From Humisphaera borealis (lineage in GTDB: Bacteria; Planctomycetota; Phycisphaerae; Tepidisphaerales; Tepidisphaeraceae), in assembly GCF_015169395.1 (NCBI RefSeq), contig NZ_CP063458.1:2170001-2234000 (forward strand): a stretch of DNA of 64,000 nt, given 5' to 3'. The position numbers and the translations under genes were made by a program. This document shows positions 26,852-36,230 of the stretch, one piece after another (position 1 is the first letter of the stretch; each line of letters opens with the position of its first letter). The notes under the pieces were generated by a model. It saw only the letters and a list, made by a program, of their open reading frames with translations. It searched no databases and was not told the DNA's origin.

Positions 26852-27682
26852 GTGTCCGAATACGCCGTCCAGTTCGTCGCCGAAGAGCACGCCCCCGACC
26901 CGGTTCACAGCCGGGGCGACCCGACGCTGCCCGGCAAGATCGGCATCTGGCTGTTCCTGGCCAGTGAGATCATGTTCTTCGTCGCGATCCTCGGGTCGTA
27001 CATCGTGTACCGCTCGGGTGCCGCGCCCCTGTTCGAAAAGAACGCCCAGACGCTCAGCATCCCCATGGCGGCGGTCAATACCGTTGTGCTGATCTTCAGC
27101 TCGCTCACCATGGCGTTGGCGGTCGATGCCTCCCAGAAGGGCAGCCCCGGCAAGGCAGCCCGGTACCTGGCGATCACGCTCCTGTGCGCTTTCGGCTTCC
27201 TCGGCATCAAGTTCTTCGAATACAAGTCGAAGTTCGAACACTTCACCTTCCAATACCGTGTCAGCGATACGCAGGTGGATGTGTACGACGCCCATGTCCA
27301 CAAGGGCGAAAAAGAGTGGGAGATCACCCACGCCTACAAGATGCCCCTGCCCGACAGCAAGGCCAAGTTCGACATGAACCAGGTCGTGCTGACCGACATC
27401 AAGGCCGCCGGCCAGCCCGTGCCCGACGGCAAGATCGACCCGGCGAATGTCACGAACATCCTGAACTACGGCCCGTCGCGGAATATCTTCTTTTCCAGCT
27501 ACTTCACGTTGACCGGCATTCACGGCCTGCACGTGATCGGCGGCATCATCCCGCTGTTTTTCCTGCTGGTGCATGCACTGCGGGGCAAAGTCTTCCCGCG
27601 GCACACAGAGTACACCGGCCTCTACTGGCACTTTGTGGACCTGGTCTGGATCTTCCTGTTCCCGCTGCTGTATTTGATCTAG
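26852..27682 (+). CDS. coxC: Cytochrome c oxidase subunit III, enlarged
   Basis: A 276-residue membrane subunit that stabilises the oxidase core and proton uptake. Family features: PGKIGIWLFLASEIMFFVAILGSYIVYR, with the conserved Glu in SEIMFF (shown in parts: PGKIGIWLFLASEIMFF); FGFLGIKFFEYK; FTLTGIHGLHVIGG; and the C-terminal YWHFVDLVWIFLFPLLYLI. About 80 hydrophilic residues (roughly 131-210) are inserted between FEYKSKFEH and FFSSYFTLTG, in a loop expected on the P side. The start is GTG at 26852, preceded by GGAGAG. It belongs to the five-helix form that lacks the first two helices of the seven-helix type. Confidence 0.95.
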   Translation: MSEYAVQFVAEEHAPDPVHSRGDPTLPGKIGIWLFLASEIMFFVAILGSYIVYRSGAAPLFEKNAQTLSIPMAAVNTVVLIFSSLTMALAVDASQKGSPGKAARYLAITLLCAFGFLGIKFFEYKSKFEHFTFQYRVSDTQVDVYDAHVHKGEKEWEITHAYKMPLPDSKAKFDMNQVVLTDIKAAGQPVPDGKIDPANVTNILNYGPSRNIFFSSYFTLTGIHGLHVIGGIIPLFFLLVHALRGKVFPRHTEYTGLYWHFVDLVWIFLFPLLYLI

Positions 27683-27686
27683 TAGG

Positions 27687-27762
27687 GTCCGCCTTGGCGG
27701 ACGCGATCGCCGGGACGATATCCCTGACCTCAACGACGTTCGACGGTCCGCAAACGCGGACC
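27687..27762. repeat. Pair of GTCCGC hairpins in opposite orientation
   Basis: GTCCGCC-TT-GGCGGAC (27687-27702) and GGTCCGC-AAAC-GCGGACC (27745-27762) lie between coxC and the subunit IV gene. Each is a perfect 7-bp hairpin. Confidence 0.7.
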
Positions 27763-27779
27763 TCACGGAGACGCAAGCA

Positions 27780-28202
27780 ATGGCATCCAACGCAGCCGTA
27801 AGCCGACTGGGAGAGGGCGACGCCGAAGGCGGCGCTCCGCGCGGGCACACTGAAGCCGCGCCGCATCACAAGGTCAACTACATCCTGATCTTTGTCGTGC
27901 TGATCATCCTGACGGTCGTCACCGTCGCCGTCGCGTTCAAGCGATTCCACGACGAGTGGATCAACCTCGGCATCGCGCTGCTGGTGGCGTCGGTCAAGGC
28001 GTTGCTGGTCGCCCGGTACTTCATGCACCTGAAGTTCGAAGGAAAACTCATCAAGCTGACGTTGATCTTCCCGATCCTGCTTTGCGTGATCATGATCGCG
28101 GCGTTGATTCCCGACATCGTCGCCGAGAAGACCGGAAAGACCGCCGTGGAAGACTACAACAAGCCAGTGCCCACAAACGCCGCCCCCGCCGCCGCGCATT
28201 GA
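27780..28202 (+). CDS. coxD: Cytochrome c oxidase subunit IV (caa3/aa3 type)
   Basis: A 140-residue protein with three predicted helices (about 35-53, 60-80 and 89-110). It carries the family pattern VNYILIFVVLIILTVVTVAVAF and SVKALLVARYFMHLKFE (given in parts). The short soluble N-terminus has HKVNY before helix 1 and the C-terminus is Ala/Pro-rich. It is the small accessory subunit of A-type oxidases. GGAG lies about 10 nt before the ATG. The stop is 10 nt before the ABC ATPase start, so the two are likely translationally coupled. Confidence 0.9.
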   Translation: MASNAAVSRLGEGDAEGGAPRGHTEAAPHHKVNYILIFVVLIILTVVTVAVAFKRFHDEWINLGIALLVASVKALLVARYFMHLKFEGKLIKLTLIFPILLCVIMIAALIPDIVAEKTGKTAVEDYNKPVPTNAAPAAAH

Positions 28203-28212
28203 TCAGACCCCA

Positions 28213-29127
28213 TTGAACGCCGTCGATATCCAGCACCTGACGCACAACTACGGCCAGCGCGTCGCGCTGGCCGATCTTTCTTTGCAGATTGCGCCGGGTG
28301 AGGTGTTCGGCTTGCTCGGCCCCAACGGCAGCGGCAAGACGACGCTTTTTCGCGTCCTTTCGACCATTATTCTGCCACCGGTCGGAGCGGTGAAGGTGTT
28401 CGGTCGCGATGTTGCCACCGACCAGGCCGCCGTCCGATCGCTCATCGGCGTTGTGTTCCAGTCACCGAGCCTCGACAAGCAACTCACCGCCCGCGAAAAC
28501 CTGACCCACCACGGACACCTGTACGGCCTGCGAGGCCGGGATCTCGCGCAGCGGGTGGAAGAAACCCTGGCCGCTTTCAAACTCGCCGATCGGGGACGTG
28601 AGCGCATCTCAACCTTCAGTGGCGGCATGCGCCGGCGGGTCGAGGTGGCGATGGGATTGCTGCACCGCCCCCGGCTCCTGCTGATGGACGAGCCCAGCAC
28701 CGGGCTCGATCCGGCCGCACGAATCGACCTCTGGTCGATCATCGCCGACCTGCGCCGGCAAGGCGTTTCGGTGATCGTCACAACACACCTGATGGAGGAA
28801 GCCGATCTATGCGACCGGCTGGCAATCCTCGAACAAGGCAAACTTCTTGCCTGCGATACGCCTGCTGCACTGAAGTCGTCTGTCGGCGGCGACGTGGTCG
28901 CCATGACCTCGCGCGAGCCCGAGCGTCTTCAGCAGACGCTGGCGGAACGACTCGGGCTTCGCAGTCAGACAATCGACCGGACGGTGCGCCTCGAGATGCC
29001 CGACGCCCACCTGGCGGTGCCGAAGATCATCGAAGCTGCTCCGGGCCTGGTCGAATCGATCGCGGTCGGCAAGCCGACGCTCCAGGACGTGTTCATCAGA
29101 CTGACCGGCCGAAGCCTGGCCGATTAA
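28213..29127 (+). CDS. ABC transporter ATP-binding protein (DrrA/NatA type)
   Basis: A 304-residue ATPase. Walker A GPNGSGKTT (36-44), Q-loop region VFQSPSLD, signature FSGGM (135-139), Walker B LLLMDEPSTGLDP (155-167) and H-loop TTHLMEEAD are all present. A C-terminal extension of about 90 residues is typical of the daunorubicin-resistance/NatA subfamily. The start is a TTG at 28213, with no strong ribosome binding site, consistent with coupling to the subunit IV gene. No ABC-2 permease lies next to it, since the downstream gene is convergent, so its membrane partner must be elsewhere. The substrate is unknown; a link to oxidase assembly or heme handling is only positional. Confidence 0.93.
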   Translation: MNAVDIQHLTHNYGQRVALADLSLQIAPGEVFGLLGPNGSGKTTLFRVLSTIILPPVGAVKVFGRDVATDQAAVRSLIGVVFQSPSLDKQLTARENLTHHGHLYGLRGRDLAQRVEETLAAFKLADRGRERISTFSGGMRRRVEVAMGLLHRPRLLLMDEPSTGLDPAARIDLWSIIADLRRQGVSVIVTTHLMEEADLCDRLAILEQGKLLACDTPAALKSSVGGDVVAMTSREPERLQQTLAERLGLRSQTIDRTVRLEMPDAHLAVPKIIEAAPGLVESIAVGKPTLQDVFIRLTGRSLAD

Positions 29128-29169
29128 CAGGAGAGCCGTCGGTTATTCGGAGCAGCGGCATGGCTCACA

Positions 29170-29514
29170 TCATGACACGGTTGACATCGCTTCGGCCGGG
29201 CCGCAGATGCGCAGCTTGTAGCCGTCGGAATTGATGACCAGGCATTGCCCGTCGCCAACAGTGACCTGCCCGTCGAGCCCGTAGAACACCTGTTTCCCGT
29301 TACGTCGATTGCTGATGATGTTCCGCATCCGCAGCAGCCCGAGGTGATGGCTCACCGTCGGCTGAGGGAGCTGAAGGTCCTGGCACAGACTGGTGACGTT
29401 CCGCTCGCCCTTGGCGAGCAACGACAGAATCCGAAGGCGGGTGCCGTCGGACAACAACTTGAAAATGTCGGCCAGGGGTTCCAAAGCATTGGCCTCTAAA
29501 GACGTATTAAGCAT
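29170..29514 (-). CDS. ArsR/SmtB-family winged-helix transcriptional regulator
   Basis: A 114-residue protein. The winged helix is clear: LADIFKLLSDGTRLRILSLL (15-33 region), VTSLCQDLQLPQPTVSHHLG with the recognition helix at about 51-63, and the wing IISNRRNGKQVFYGLDG. The arsenic/zinc box ELCVCD is replaced by SLCQDL, keeping only Cys44; Cys91 and Cys104 lie in the C-terminal tail. Metal sensing is therefore possible but not shown. The ATG at 29514 was chosen from domain length; GGAG is 13 nt upstream. It is convergent with the oxidase locus. Confidence 0.88.
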   Translation of the reverse strand: MLNTSLEANALEPLADIFKLLSDGTRLRILSLLAKGERNVTSLCQDLQLPQPTVSHHLGLLRMRNIISNRRNGKQVFYGLDGQVTVGDGQCLVINSDGYKLRICGPAEAMSTVS

Positions 29515-29740
29515 GAGCAACGTCACTCCGGTCGGGAAGGCTGGTGGATGCGGCAATCGGTCGGAGAAATATAGGTAGGTCAATTCGACGGGGTCAAAAT
29601 AGAGGCCGTTAGAACTTGCGCTCGCTTCGATAATTGTTATTTCAGATGCTGGCGAAACTTGGGGCGGCGAATGTCGCTCTTTTCGGGGCATCCCTCGACC
29701 GCGATTTGGCAGGCCATCCCGCCTGACTTACGATCGTGCC

Positions 29741-30859
29741 ATGAGCACCAAGCTCCTGACCGAACTCTGTTCCATTCCGACCGCCCCGTTCGTCGAACAT
29801 CGCATCGTCGCGTTCGTCGAGAAGTTCGTCGCCAAACGCCCGAAGTTGTCGCTCGACCGCGATAGCTACGGCAACCTTCTGATGGAACTGCGAGGCACCG
29901 GCGACCCGAAGCTTCCCCGATGGGTCTACACCGCCCATATGGATCACCCCGGCTTTGTCGCCCGGCGGATGCTCGAAGACGGCCTGCTAGAAGCCGATTT
30001 CCACGGCTGGGTGATGGAAGAGTTCTTCAAAGGTCAGAGCGTGCGGTTCTTCGACGGGGACGTCGAATCGGTCGGCAACATCGTTGACTATCGCATTGGC
30101 GAGGAACGGAAAGTACCCGAGAAGGTTCGCCTTCGCGTGAAGAAGCCCGTCACCCCCGGCACCATCGGCATGTGGGATCAGGGCACCGGCCGCGAGAAGT
30201 CCGGCAAGTTCTATAGCCGGGTCTGCGACGACCTGGCCGGTGCCGCCGCGGCACTGGTGATGATGGACCAGCTCCACCGCAAGCCGCCGGCTTCGACGGT
30301 CGCGCTCCTGCTGACGCGGGCCGAAGAGGAGGGGTTCATCGGTGCGATCGCCGCCAGCCTCAAGCCCAAGCTGCTGAAGAAGTCCGACAACATCATCGCG
30401 ATCGAAACCTCGGCGATGCAGCCCTACGCCCCGCAGGGCGGCGGCGCGATCATTCGTACCGGCGACAAGACCAGCGTCTTCAACTCCGACCTGACCTACT
30501 TCATCACCCAGCAAGCCGAGGCACTGAAGAAGATCGCCGAGAAGAAGAAGGACGACACCTTCAAGTTCCAGCGATCGCTCATGCCCGGCGGCACCTGCGA
30601 GGCAACCATCTACGACGCCTACGGCTTCAAGGCCGCCAGCATCTGCGTGCCGCTGGGCAACTATCACAACATGGACCGCGCGAAGATGAAGATCGGCCCG
30701 GAGTACATCGACCTCGGCGACTGGCATAGCATGGTCAAGCTGTTCGTACGGGTGGCGCGGGAGGGGCACACCTGGGAGCCGGGCATGAAGCCGCTGAAGG
30801 AGCGGGTGGAAAAGCGCTTCCGGCAGCTGGAGAAGCTGCTTTCCGATCCGATCGCGTAA
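29741..30859 (+). CDS. M42-type zinc aminopeptidase
   Basis: A 372-residue metallopeptidase of the M42 (glutamyl/deblocking aminopeptidase) or closely related M20 group, probably cytosolic. Candidate metal and catalytic residues: His66 and Asp68 (YTAHMDHPG), Asp163/164 (RVCDDLAGAAAAL), the Glu triplet 196-198 (TRAEEEGFIGA), Glu222 (AIETS) and His309 (GNYHNMD). Between 75 and 150 there is a small PDZ-like/beta domain, as in M42 enzymes. No signal peptide. It would trim N-terminal residues from peptides; substrate preference is not predictable. It is followed by tRNA-Cys. Confidence 0.88.
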   Translation: MSTKLLTELCSIPTAPFVEHRIVAFVEKFVAKRPKLSLDRDSYGNLLMELRGTGDPKLPRWVYTAHMDHPGFVARRMLEDGLLEADFHGWVMEEFFKGQSVRFFDGDVESVGNIVDYRIGEERKVPEKVRLRVKKPVTPGTIGMWDQGTGREKSGKFYSRVCDDLAGAAAALVMMDQLHRKPPASTVALLLTRAEEEGFIGAIAASLKPKLLKKSDNIIAIETSAMQPYAPQGGGAIIRTGDKTSVFNSDLTYFITQQAEALKKIAEKKKDDTFKFQRSLMPGGTCEATIYDAYGFKAASICVPLGNYHNMDRAKMKIGPEYIDLGDWHSMVKLFVRVAREGHTWEPGMKPLKERVEKRFRQLEKLLSDPIA

Positions 30860-30915
30860 GCAGTTCCGTGCGATTTGCCCGAGCCGCTTTGATACGCTAT
30901 TCTCTGTAAACCCTT

Positions 30916-30989
30916 GGCCGGATACCCAAGTGGACTAAGGGAACGGATTGCAAATCCGTCTTTCGTGGGTTCGAATCCCACTCCGGCCT
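30916..30989 (+). tRNA. tRNA-Cys (anticodon GCA)
   Basis: All arms fold: acceptor GGCCGGA/TCCGGCC, D stem CCC/GGG, anticodon stem ACGGA/TCCGT with loop TTGCAAA, T stem GTGGG/CCCAC with loop TTCGAAT. The discriminator is T, as expected for cysteine tRNA. It is 74 nt long. CCA is not encoded. Confidence 0.97.
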
Positions 30990-31149
30990 TTCTCGCTCCC
31001 ATCTTTCCGCCTGCTCATTCGAGAGATTTCTGACAACAACCTATGAAGGCGTATGGCCCGGCACGGCGGCATCGGCGATAATGCCTCCACGCCGCCGGTG
31101 GGGACTCACGTACACAACCCGACGGCCGGAAAGGATGCCTCAACCCGCG

Positions 31150-34100
31150 ATGCGTTACCCCGCGGAACAATCCGCACCGGACGCCGGCGATGCCTCCACG
31201 CGCATCCCGGCGCTGCCACCGGTTGAATTGCGCCGTGACGCCGTACCGGAAGTCGGTCTTGCCGCCGCATTGCCGGCTGAAATCGGAACCTCCGCCGCCG
31301 GCGCCGACGTATCTTCACCAGCCCCCCGCCTCGGCCCCAACGACGAAACCCTCGACGCCTTCCTGCCCGCCGCGACCGGCGGTCACGACCCCACGCCAGA
31401 GCGCATCGGCCAGTACCGCATCGTTCGCAAAGTGGGCGAAGGCGGTATGGGCGTGGTCTACGAGGCCGAGCAACTGGCGCCCGTCCGGCGGACCGTCGCA
31501 CTGAAGGTCATCAAGGTCGGGATGGACACCAAGGAGGTGGTCGCCCGGTTCGACGCCGAACGCCAGGCGCTGGCGCTGATGAGCCATTCAGGCGTCGCGC
31601 GGGTGTTCGATGCGGGCATGACCGCCGCGGGCCGGCCCTACTTCGCGATGGAGTTCGTTCAGGGTGTACCGCTGGTCGAATACTGCGACCGCAACCGCCT
31701 GACCACCCGCCAGCGGCTGGAACTGTTCGTCGCGATCTGCTCGGCCGTTCAGCACGCGCACCAGAAGGGGATCATTCACCGGGACCTTAAGCCGTCGAAC
31801 ATCCTCGTCACCACGGTGGACGCCAAACCGGTGCCGAAGGTGATCGACTTCGGCATCGCCAAGGCGACCACGCAGACGCTGACCGACCAGTCGATCCACA
31901 CCATGCACGGTGCGCTGATCGGCACGCCTGAGTACGCCAGTCCCGAGCAGGCGATGACCGGCGGGCTGGACGTCGATACGCGTGCGGACATCTATTCGCT
32001 GGGCGTGATCCTTTACCAGTTGCTCACCGGTACGCTGCCGCTGGACAGCCGAACGCTGATGCGCGACGGGCCCGGCGGGATCGCGCGGGTGCTGCGCGAA
32101 GTCGAGCCCCCGAAGCCGAGCACGCGGCTCAATCAGCTTCGGAGGGACGATCCGACGCTGTCGGGCGGAACGACGTTCGCGCATGTCGCCCAGTCGCGCG
32201 GGGCGGACCACAAGTCGCTGACACGGCAGCTTCAGGGTGACCTGGACTGGATCACGCTTAAGGCGATGGAGAAGGATCGGTCCCGGCGTTACGCCACCGC
32301 CGCCGAGCTGGCCGACGACATCACCCGCCATCTCGCAGACGAGCCGGTCCTGGCCCGCCCGCCGAGCACGCGTTACCGGGTCGTCAAGTTCATGCGAAGG
32401 CACCGGCTGGGGGTGGCGGCGTTCGTCACAATGCTGGTGCTGCTGGTGGGCGGGATCGTCGGCACCAGCGCGGGCATGATCCGGGCGTGGATCAGCCAGG
32501 CTCAGGCCGAAAACGCACAGGCCGACGCCGAAGGCCAGCGCAAACACGTTCAGGCGACGCTCGAGCAGCTCCAGCGGGCGCGGGCCTTCGCGCAGCAGGA
32601 AACCCGAAAGTCGATCGTCGCCGGCCTGGAAGCAGCCGAACGACTGCTTCCGGGCAAGGCGTTCGATGCCGAACGGCTGGCCGAGCCGGCCTACCGGGCG
32701 GCGGCGGCGGCGCTCGGCGAGGACGACCCGCTGACGCTCGACGCGGCCGACGTACTGGCCCGCGTGCGCCTCGCCCGTGGCATGCCCGCCGACGCCGAAA
32801 AACTCCTGCGCGACGTCGTCGATCGAACCCGGCGTCTGTCGTCGGCAACGCAGCCGGCATCGGCCGGATTGGCCGCCGTCGCCGCCAACCCCGCCGGCGG
32901 ACGCATCACGCCGCGGGGGCGATTCTTTGCCGATCTCGCCCAGGCCCTTCGGGCACGCGACGCCGACGGTCCACGCTCGTCACCGGCCAAGCAGGAAGTG
33001 GTCGCGCTCTACCGCGAGGCGCTGACGGCGTTCCGCCAGGACGCCTCCGACAAATCGCACCTGCGGCTCGATGTCGGCACGGCTCTGGCATCCATGCTCG
33101 TTGCCGACGACGACCTGCCCGCCGCCGAACAGGCCTATCTCTCTTCCCTCGCCGATCATCGCGCCCTGCTCGGTGAGAAGCACGAACGCACCCGCAGCAT
33201 CGCCGACCGCCTGACCACCGTCAGGGTGTCGGCCGGCAACTACGCGGCGGCCCTAGAGACGTCTCGCGATCAACTTCGACTGGCCACATCGATCGACGCA
33301 CCGTCCGAGGAGCGCATCACCCGGCAACTGGACATCGCCGATCTGCTGCTGCGTCAGAACCGCAAGAATGAAGGCAAGCAAGCATTCGATGCCGCCGTTG
33401 CCGAGAGCCGGAGGCTGCGGACCGGGGCCGACGGACCCAACCAGATTCGCTGGCGATACCTGCTGCTGCGGTCCGGTCTGGGCGACGCACGGCGATGGGC
33501 GAGCCCCTATCTCCGGGCCCATGCGTGGGTGGCCGTCAACGAATCGCTCGGCCGCAACTCGTCGCGCCATTTCGGCGCCGACGAGGTCGATCTGGCCTCG
33601 GCAACCTTCTCGCTCGAACGATGGGACGGAACGGGGACGGACAAACCGGCGTCGACATCAGTCGCCGGTGGAACGCTGGACGACCTCCGAAAGCTCCAGG
33701 ACCCGCCGCGGGGGCTGTACCTGCTATCCATCCAGTGTCCCCGACCCGGCTACGCCGACATGCGAGCCGCCGCCTGGGTCATGATGGCCGACTGGAACGT
33801 TTCGCTGCACGCCGCACAAGGTGCGATTCCGCCCGGCAGTCGGTCGAGCGCCCTCTGGACCGCACTGCACAGCAAGCCGTTCGAGCAGTTCCACACGCCC
33901 ACGCTGTTCATGCTCGACGAAGGCAACTACGGCGAGCGCGTGCTGGGCCTTCGGCTCGGCGGCGGGCCCGGCGGGCGGACGACCGATTTTGCCGTCCGCG
34001 CCACCACCGACATCTCCCTGCCGCCGGGCAGGTATCTGTCGGCGGTGACGGCCGATGACGGGGTCAACCTGCACGCCGACGAGGCCATCGTCGTGAACGA

Positions 34101-36126
34101 CTGGCGGGCCCGGGTTATCCAGACCGACATCGTGCCGATGCAGTTCGCCGGCTCGCCCCGCCACCTGCGCGTGGAATTCTTCCAGGCCTTCGGCGAGTAC
34201 TCGCTGCGGGTGCAGTTCGAACCGCTGGCGCCCGAGGCCGATGCCATGGTCGCCCGGGCGCTGGGTGCCGATTCGTCCGACAATCGCCGCTGGCTGCTGC
34301 GTCGCGGGCAGTGGTGGGAACGGCTCGGCCAGTGGCGCGAATCGGCCGACTGCTACCGCAAGGCGGTCGAGACGGGTGTCTCGTTGCCGTGGACCGAGCT
34401 CGAAATCCACCTTCAGGCGCTGCGGGGTTTCGGACGAGCGTCAGCCCAGGCTGATGAAGCCGCCGAGGTGACCACCGTGGTCGAGCAGGCGGCGGCCCGA
34501 GCCCGGTCACCCGAAGTCGCCGCCGAGAGCCTGCTCTATGCCGCCCGCCAGCACAGCCTGGCCGGTCGCGACGAACCCGCCGGCGACCTCTGCACCCGCG
34601 CGATCGACGCCCTGGCGTCCAAGAAAATGCTGGCCGAACCGCGCGGCGCAGAACTCGGTCGCCGGGCAATCCTTACGCGCCTGGGCGCGCCGCGCGTCCC
34701 CAACGACGGCGGGATTGCGGCGCAGGTGCTGTCATCGCTCGATGAAGCGATGATCGAAGACCGCTCGCTCATCCCAAAGCTCAGGAACATCAATGCCGCC
34801 GATCTGCAGTGGACGCTCGTCCGCTGGCAGCCGCCGGGCAATCCTGTCGTCGGTCACGGCACGTTCGCGGGCATTGCCGGCACCGCGGCGCCGCCGCACG
34901 ACATCTACCTGCTGCAGCTTCGCGTGCAGACGCCAGAAGTGTCTCACACGTCGGCCCACTGGGTGCTGTTTGCGCGGTGGCAGTGGTCAGCTTTCGTCCC
35001 CGAGGCCGAAGGCATGTTCGACCGGTTTGCGCTGAACGGGTTGATCACAAACCCCAACCGGGCCGTGGGGCAAGGCGAGTCAGACTCACTGGCGATGTTG
35101 GATTGTCTTGCCGCCGAACCCATCCCCGACACGCCCGACATCCGCTACGCCATGGTCGCCGACGCACGCCTGCGACTGCCCACAGGCCGGTACCGCGTGA
35201 TCGGCTCGGCCGCCGACGGTTTGAAGGTGCTCTTCGACGACAGGCGCGTGATCCACGTCTGGCCTTCGCGGCAGGCGGTACGGCAGGACTTGACCGATGT
35301 CATCCTCAGCGGGGCATCCTCGTGCACTGTTCACGTGGAACACTACCGAACCGGCGGCGACGACAAGTTGATGTTGCGGCTGCAGCCTCTCGACCCCGCG
35401 GCCGACGCCCTGGCCCGATCGCTCGGCCGCACAAGCCGGTCGGAGGAAAGCCTGCTGTCGGACCTGACCGAAGCCGTCCGCGAAGACTCGTTCCACGGCT
35501 GGGCCTTCGGCACGCGCGGCGCGCTGCATGCCCGCGCCGGCCGTCACGATAAGGCCGCCGCCGACTTTGCCGTCGCGACGGAAATCGACTCCACCGAGGC
35601 GCTCTGGCAGGCTCACCGGGCAGTCCTGGCGATGCGGACCGGCGGCGAACCGGCGTTTACATCGGTCGTCGCCGGCTGGCGGAGGCAGGCGCTTCCTGAA
35701 AAGGACCGGACCGCCGCCGCCCGGATGGCTGTCGTCCTGCTGCTGAAGCCGGGCAAGCCCGAGGCCGACCGCGACAAGCTCGACCACCTGATGGGCGTGG
35801 CGACGATGCCATCACCCCTCGGCGGAACACCGCCGGCCGCGCGTTTCTCCCGGGCGATCCTGGAGTACCGCCAGGGGCGACTCGATGCGGCCGAGGCCTT
35901 TGCACGGGGTTCGCCCGAGATGGTCTCCCCGCCGGGCCATGCCGTGATGTGCAACCTGCTGCTGGCGATGATCGAACGCGACCGGGGACATGCGGAAAAG
36001 GCCGCCGAGGCACGTCAGCGAGCCATCGCCGCCCAGGACGCCTGGTCGAAACAGCCCGAACTGTTTGATTCGTTTGACGCGCTGGACTGGATGATCTGCC
36101 AGGAGTTGCTGAAGCAGTCGCGATGA
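31150..36126 (+). CDS. Transmembrane Ser/Thr protein kinase with TPR and two PA14-like regions
   Basis: About 1658 residues. A Pro/Ala-rich N-terminus precedes a Hanks-type kinase (about 87-395): VGEGGMGVVYEAE, VALKVIK, HRDLKPSNIL, DFG near 232 and GTPEYASPEQ. One membrane helix (FVTMLVLLVGGIVGTSAGM, about 424-444) follows, then a coiled-coil-like segment. The outer part has TPR-like helices and two related beta domains near nt 33600-34230 and 34800-35400. Their PA14-like signatures are ADDGVNLHADEAIVVNDW with YSLRVQFEPL, and AADGLKVLFDDRRVIHVW with LMLRLQPLDP; each is followed by more TPR units. It probably senses an extracellular ligand. ATGs at 31081 and 31135 are alternative starts; none has an ideal ribosome binding site. 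Confidence 0.9.
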   Translation: MRYPAEQSAPDAGDASTRIPALPPVELRRDAVPEVGLAAALPAEIGTSAAGADVSSPAPRLGPNDETLDAFLPAATGGHDPTPERIGQYRIVRKVGEGGMGVVYEAEQLAPVRRTVALKVIKVGMDTKEVVARFDAERQALALMSHSGVARVFDAGMTAAGRPYFAMEFVQGVPLVEYCDRNRLTTRQRLELFVAICSAVQHAHQKGIIHRDLKPSNILVTTVDAKPVPKVIDFGIAKATTQTLTDQSIHTMHGALIGTPEYASPEQAMTGGLDVDTRADIYSLGVILYQLLTGTLPLDSRTLMRDGPGGIARVLREVEPPKPSTRLNQLRRDDPTLSGGTTFAHVAQSRGADHKSLTRQLQGDLDWITLKAMEKDRSRRYATAAELADDITRHLADEPVLARPPSTRYRVVKFMRRHRLGVAAFVTMLVLLVGGIVGTSAGMIRAWISQAQAENAQADAEGQRKHVQATLEQLQRARAFAQQETRKSIVAGLEAAERLLPGKAFDAERLAEPAYRAAAAALGEDDPLTLDAADVLARVRLARGMPADAEKLLRDVVDRTRRLSSATQPASAGLAAVAANPAGGRITPRGRFFADLAQALRARDADGPRSSPAKQEVVALYREALTAFRQDASDKSHLRLDVGTALASMLVADDDLPAAEQAYLSSLADHRALLGEKHERTRSIADRLTTVRVSAGNYAAALETSRDQLRLATSIDAPSEERITRQLDIADLLLRQNRKNEGKQAFDAAVAESRRLRTGADGPNQIRWRYLLLRSGLGDARRWASPYLRAHAWVAVNESLGRNSSRHFGADEVDLASATFSLERWDGTGTDKPASTSVAGGTLDDLRKLQDPPRGLYLLSIQCPRPGYADMRAAAWVMMADWNVSLHAAQGAIPPGSRSSALWTALHSKPFEQFHTPTLFMLDEGNYGERVLGLRLGGGPGGRTTDFAVRATTDISLPPGRYLSAVTADDGVNLHADEAIVVNDWRARVIQTDIVPMQFAGSPRHLRVEFFQAFGEYSLRVQFEPLAPEADAMVARALGADSSDNRRWLLRRGQWWERLGQWRESADCYRKAVETGVSLPWTELEIHLQALRGFGRASAQADEAAEVTTVVEQAAARARSPEVAAESLLYAARQHSLAGRDEPAGDLCTRAIDALASKKMLAEPRGAELGRRAILTRLGAPRVPNDGGIAAQVLSSLDEAMIEDRSLIPKLRNINAADLQWTLVRWQPPGNPVVGHGTFAGIAGTAAPPHDIYLLQLRVQTPEVSHTSAHWVLFARWQWSAFVPEAEGMFDRFALNGLITNPNRAVGQGESDSLAMLDCLAAEPIPDTPDIRYAMVADARLRLPTGRYRVIGSAADGLKVLFDDRRVIHVWPSRQAVRQDLTDVILSGASSCTVHVEHYRTGGDDKLMLRLQPLDPAADALARSLGRTSRSEESLLSDLTEAVREDSFHGWAFGTRGALHARAGRHDKAAADFAVATEIDSTEALWQAHRAVLAMRTGGEPAFTSVVAGWRRQALPEKDRTAAARMAVVLLLKPGKPEADRDKLDHLMGVATMPSPLGGTPPAARFSRAILEYRQGRLDAAEAFARGSPEMVSPPGHAVMCNLLLAMIERDRGHAEKAAEARQRAIAAQDAWSKQPELFDSFDALDWMICQELLKQSR

Positions 36127-36230
36127 CGCGGAACAATGAAGAGTGCTCCTGCGGTGCGACCGCTCAACAGTGACCCGTGTACGCGTCGCATCACAGGTGC
36201 ACTTTCGTCTCGAGCGACGCAACCGAAGCC

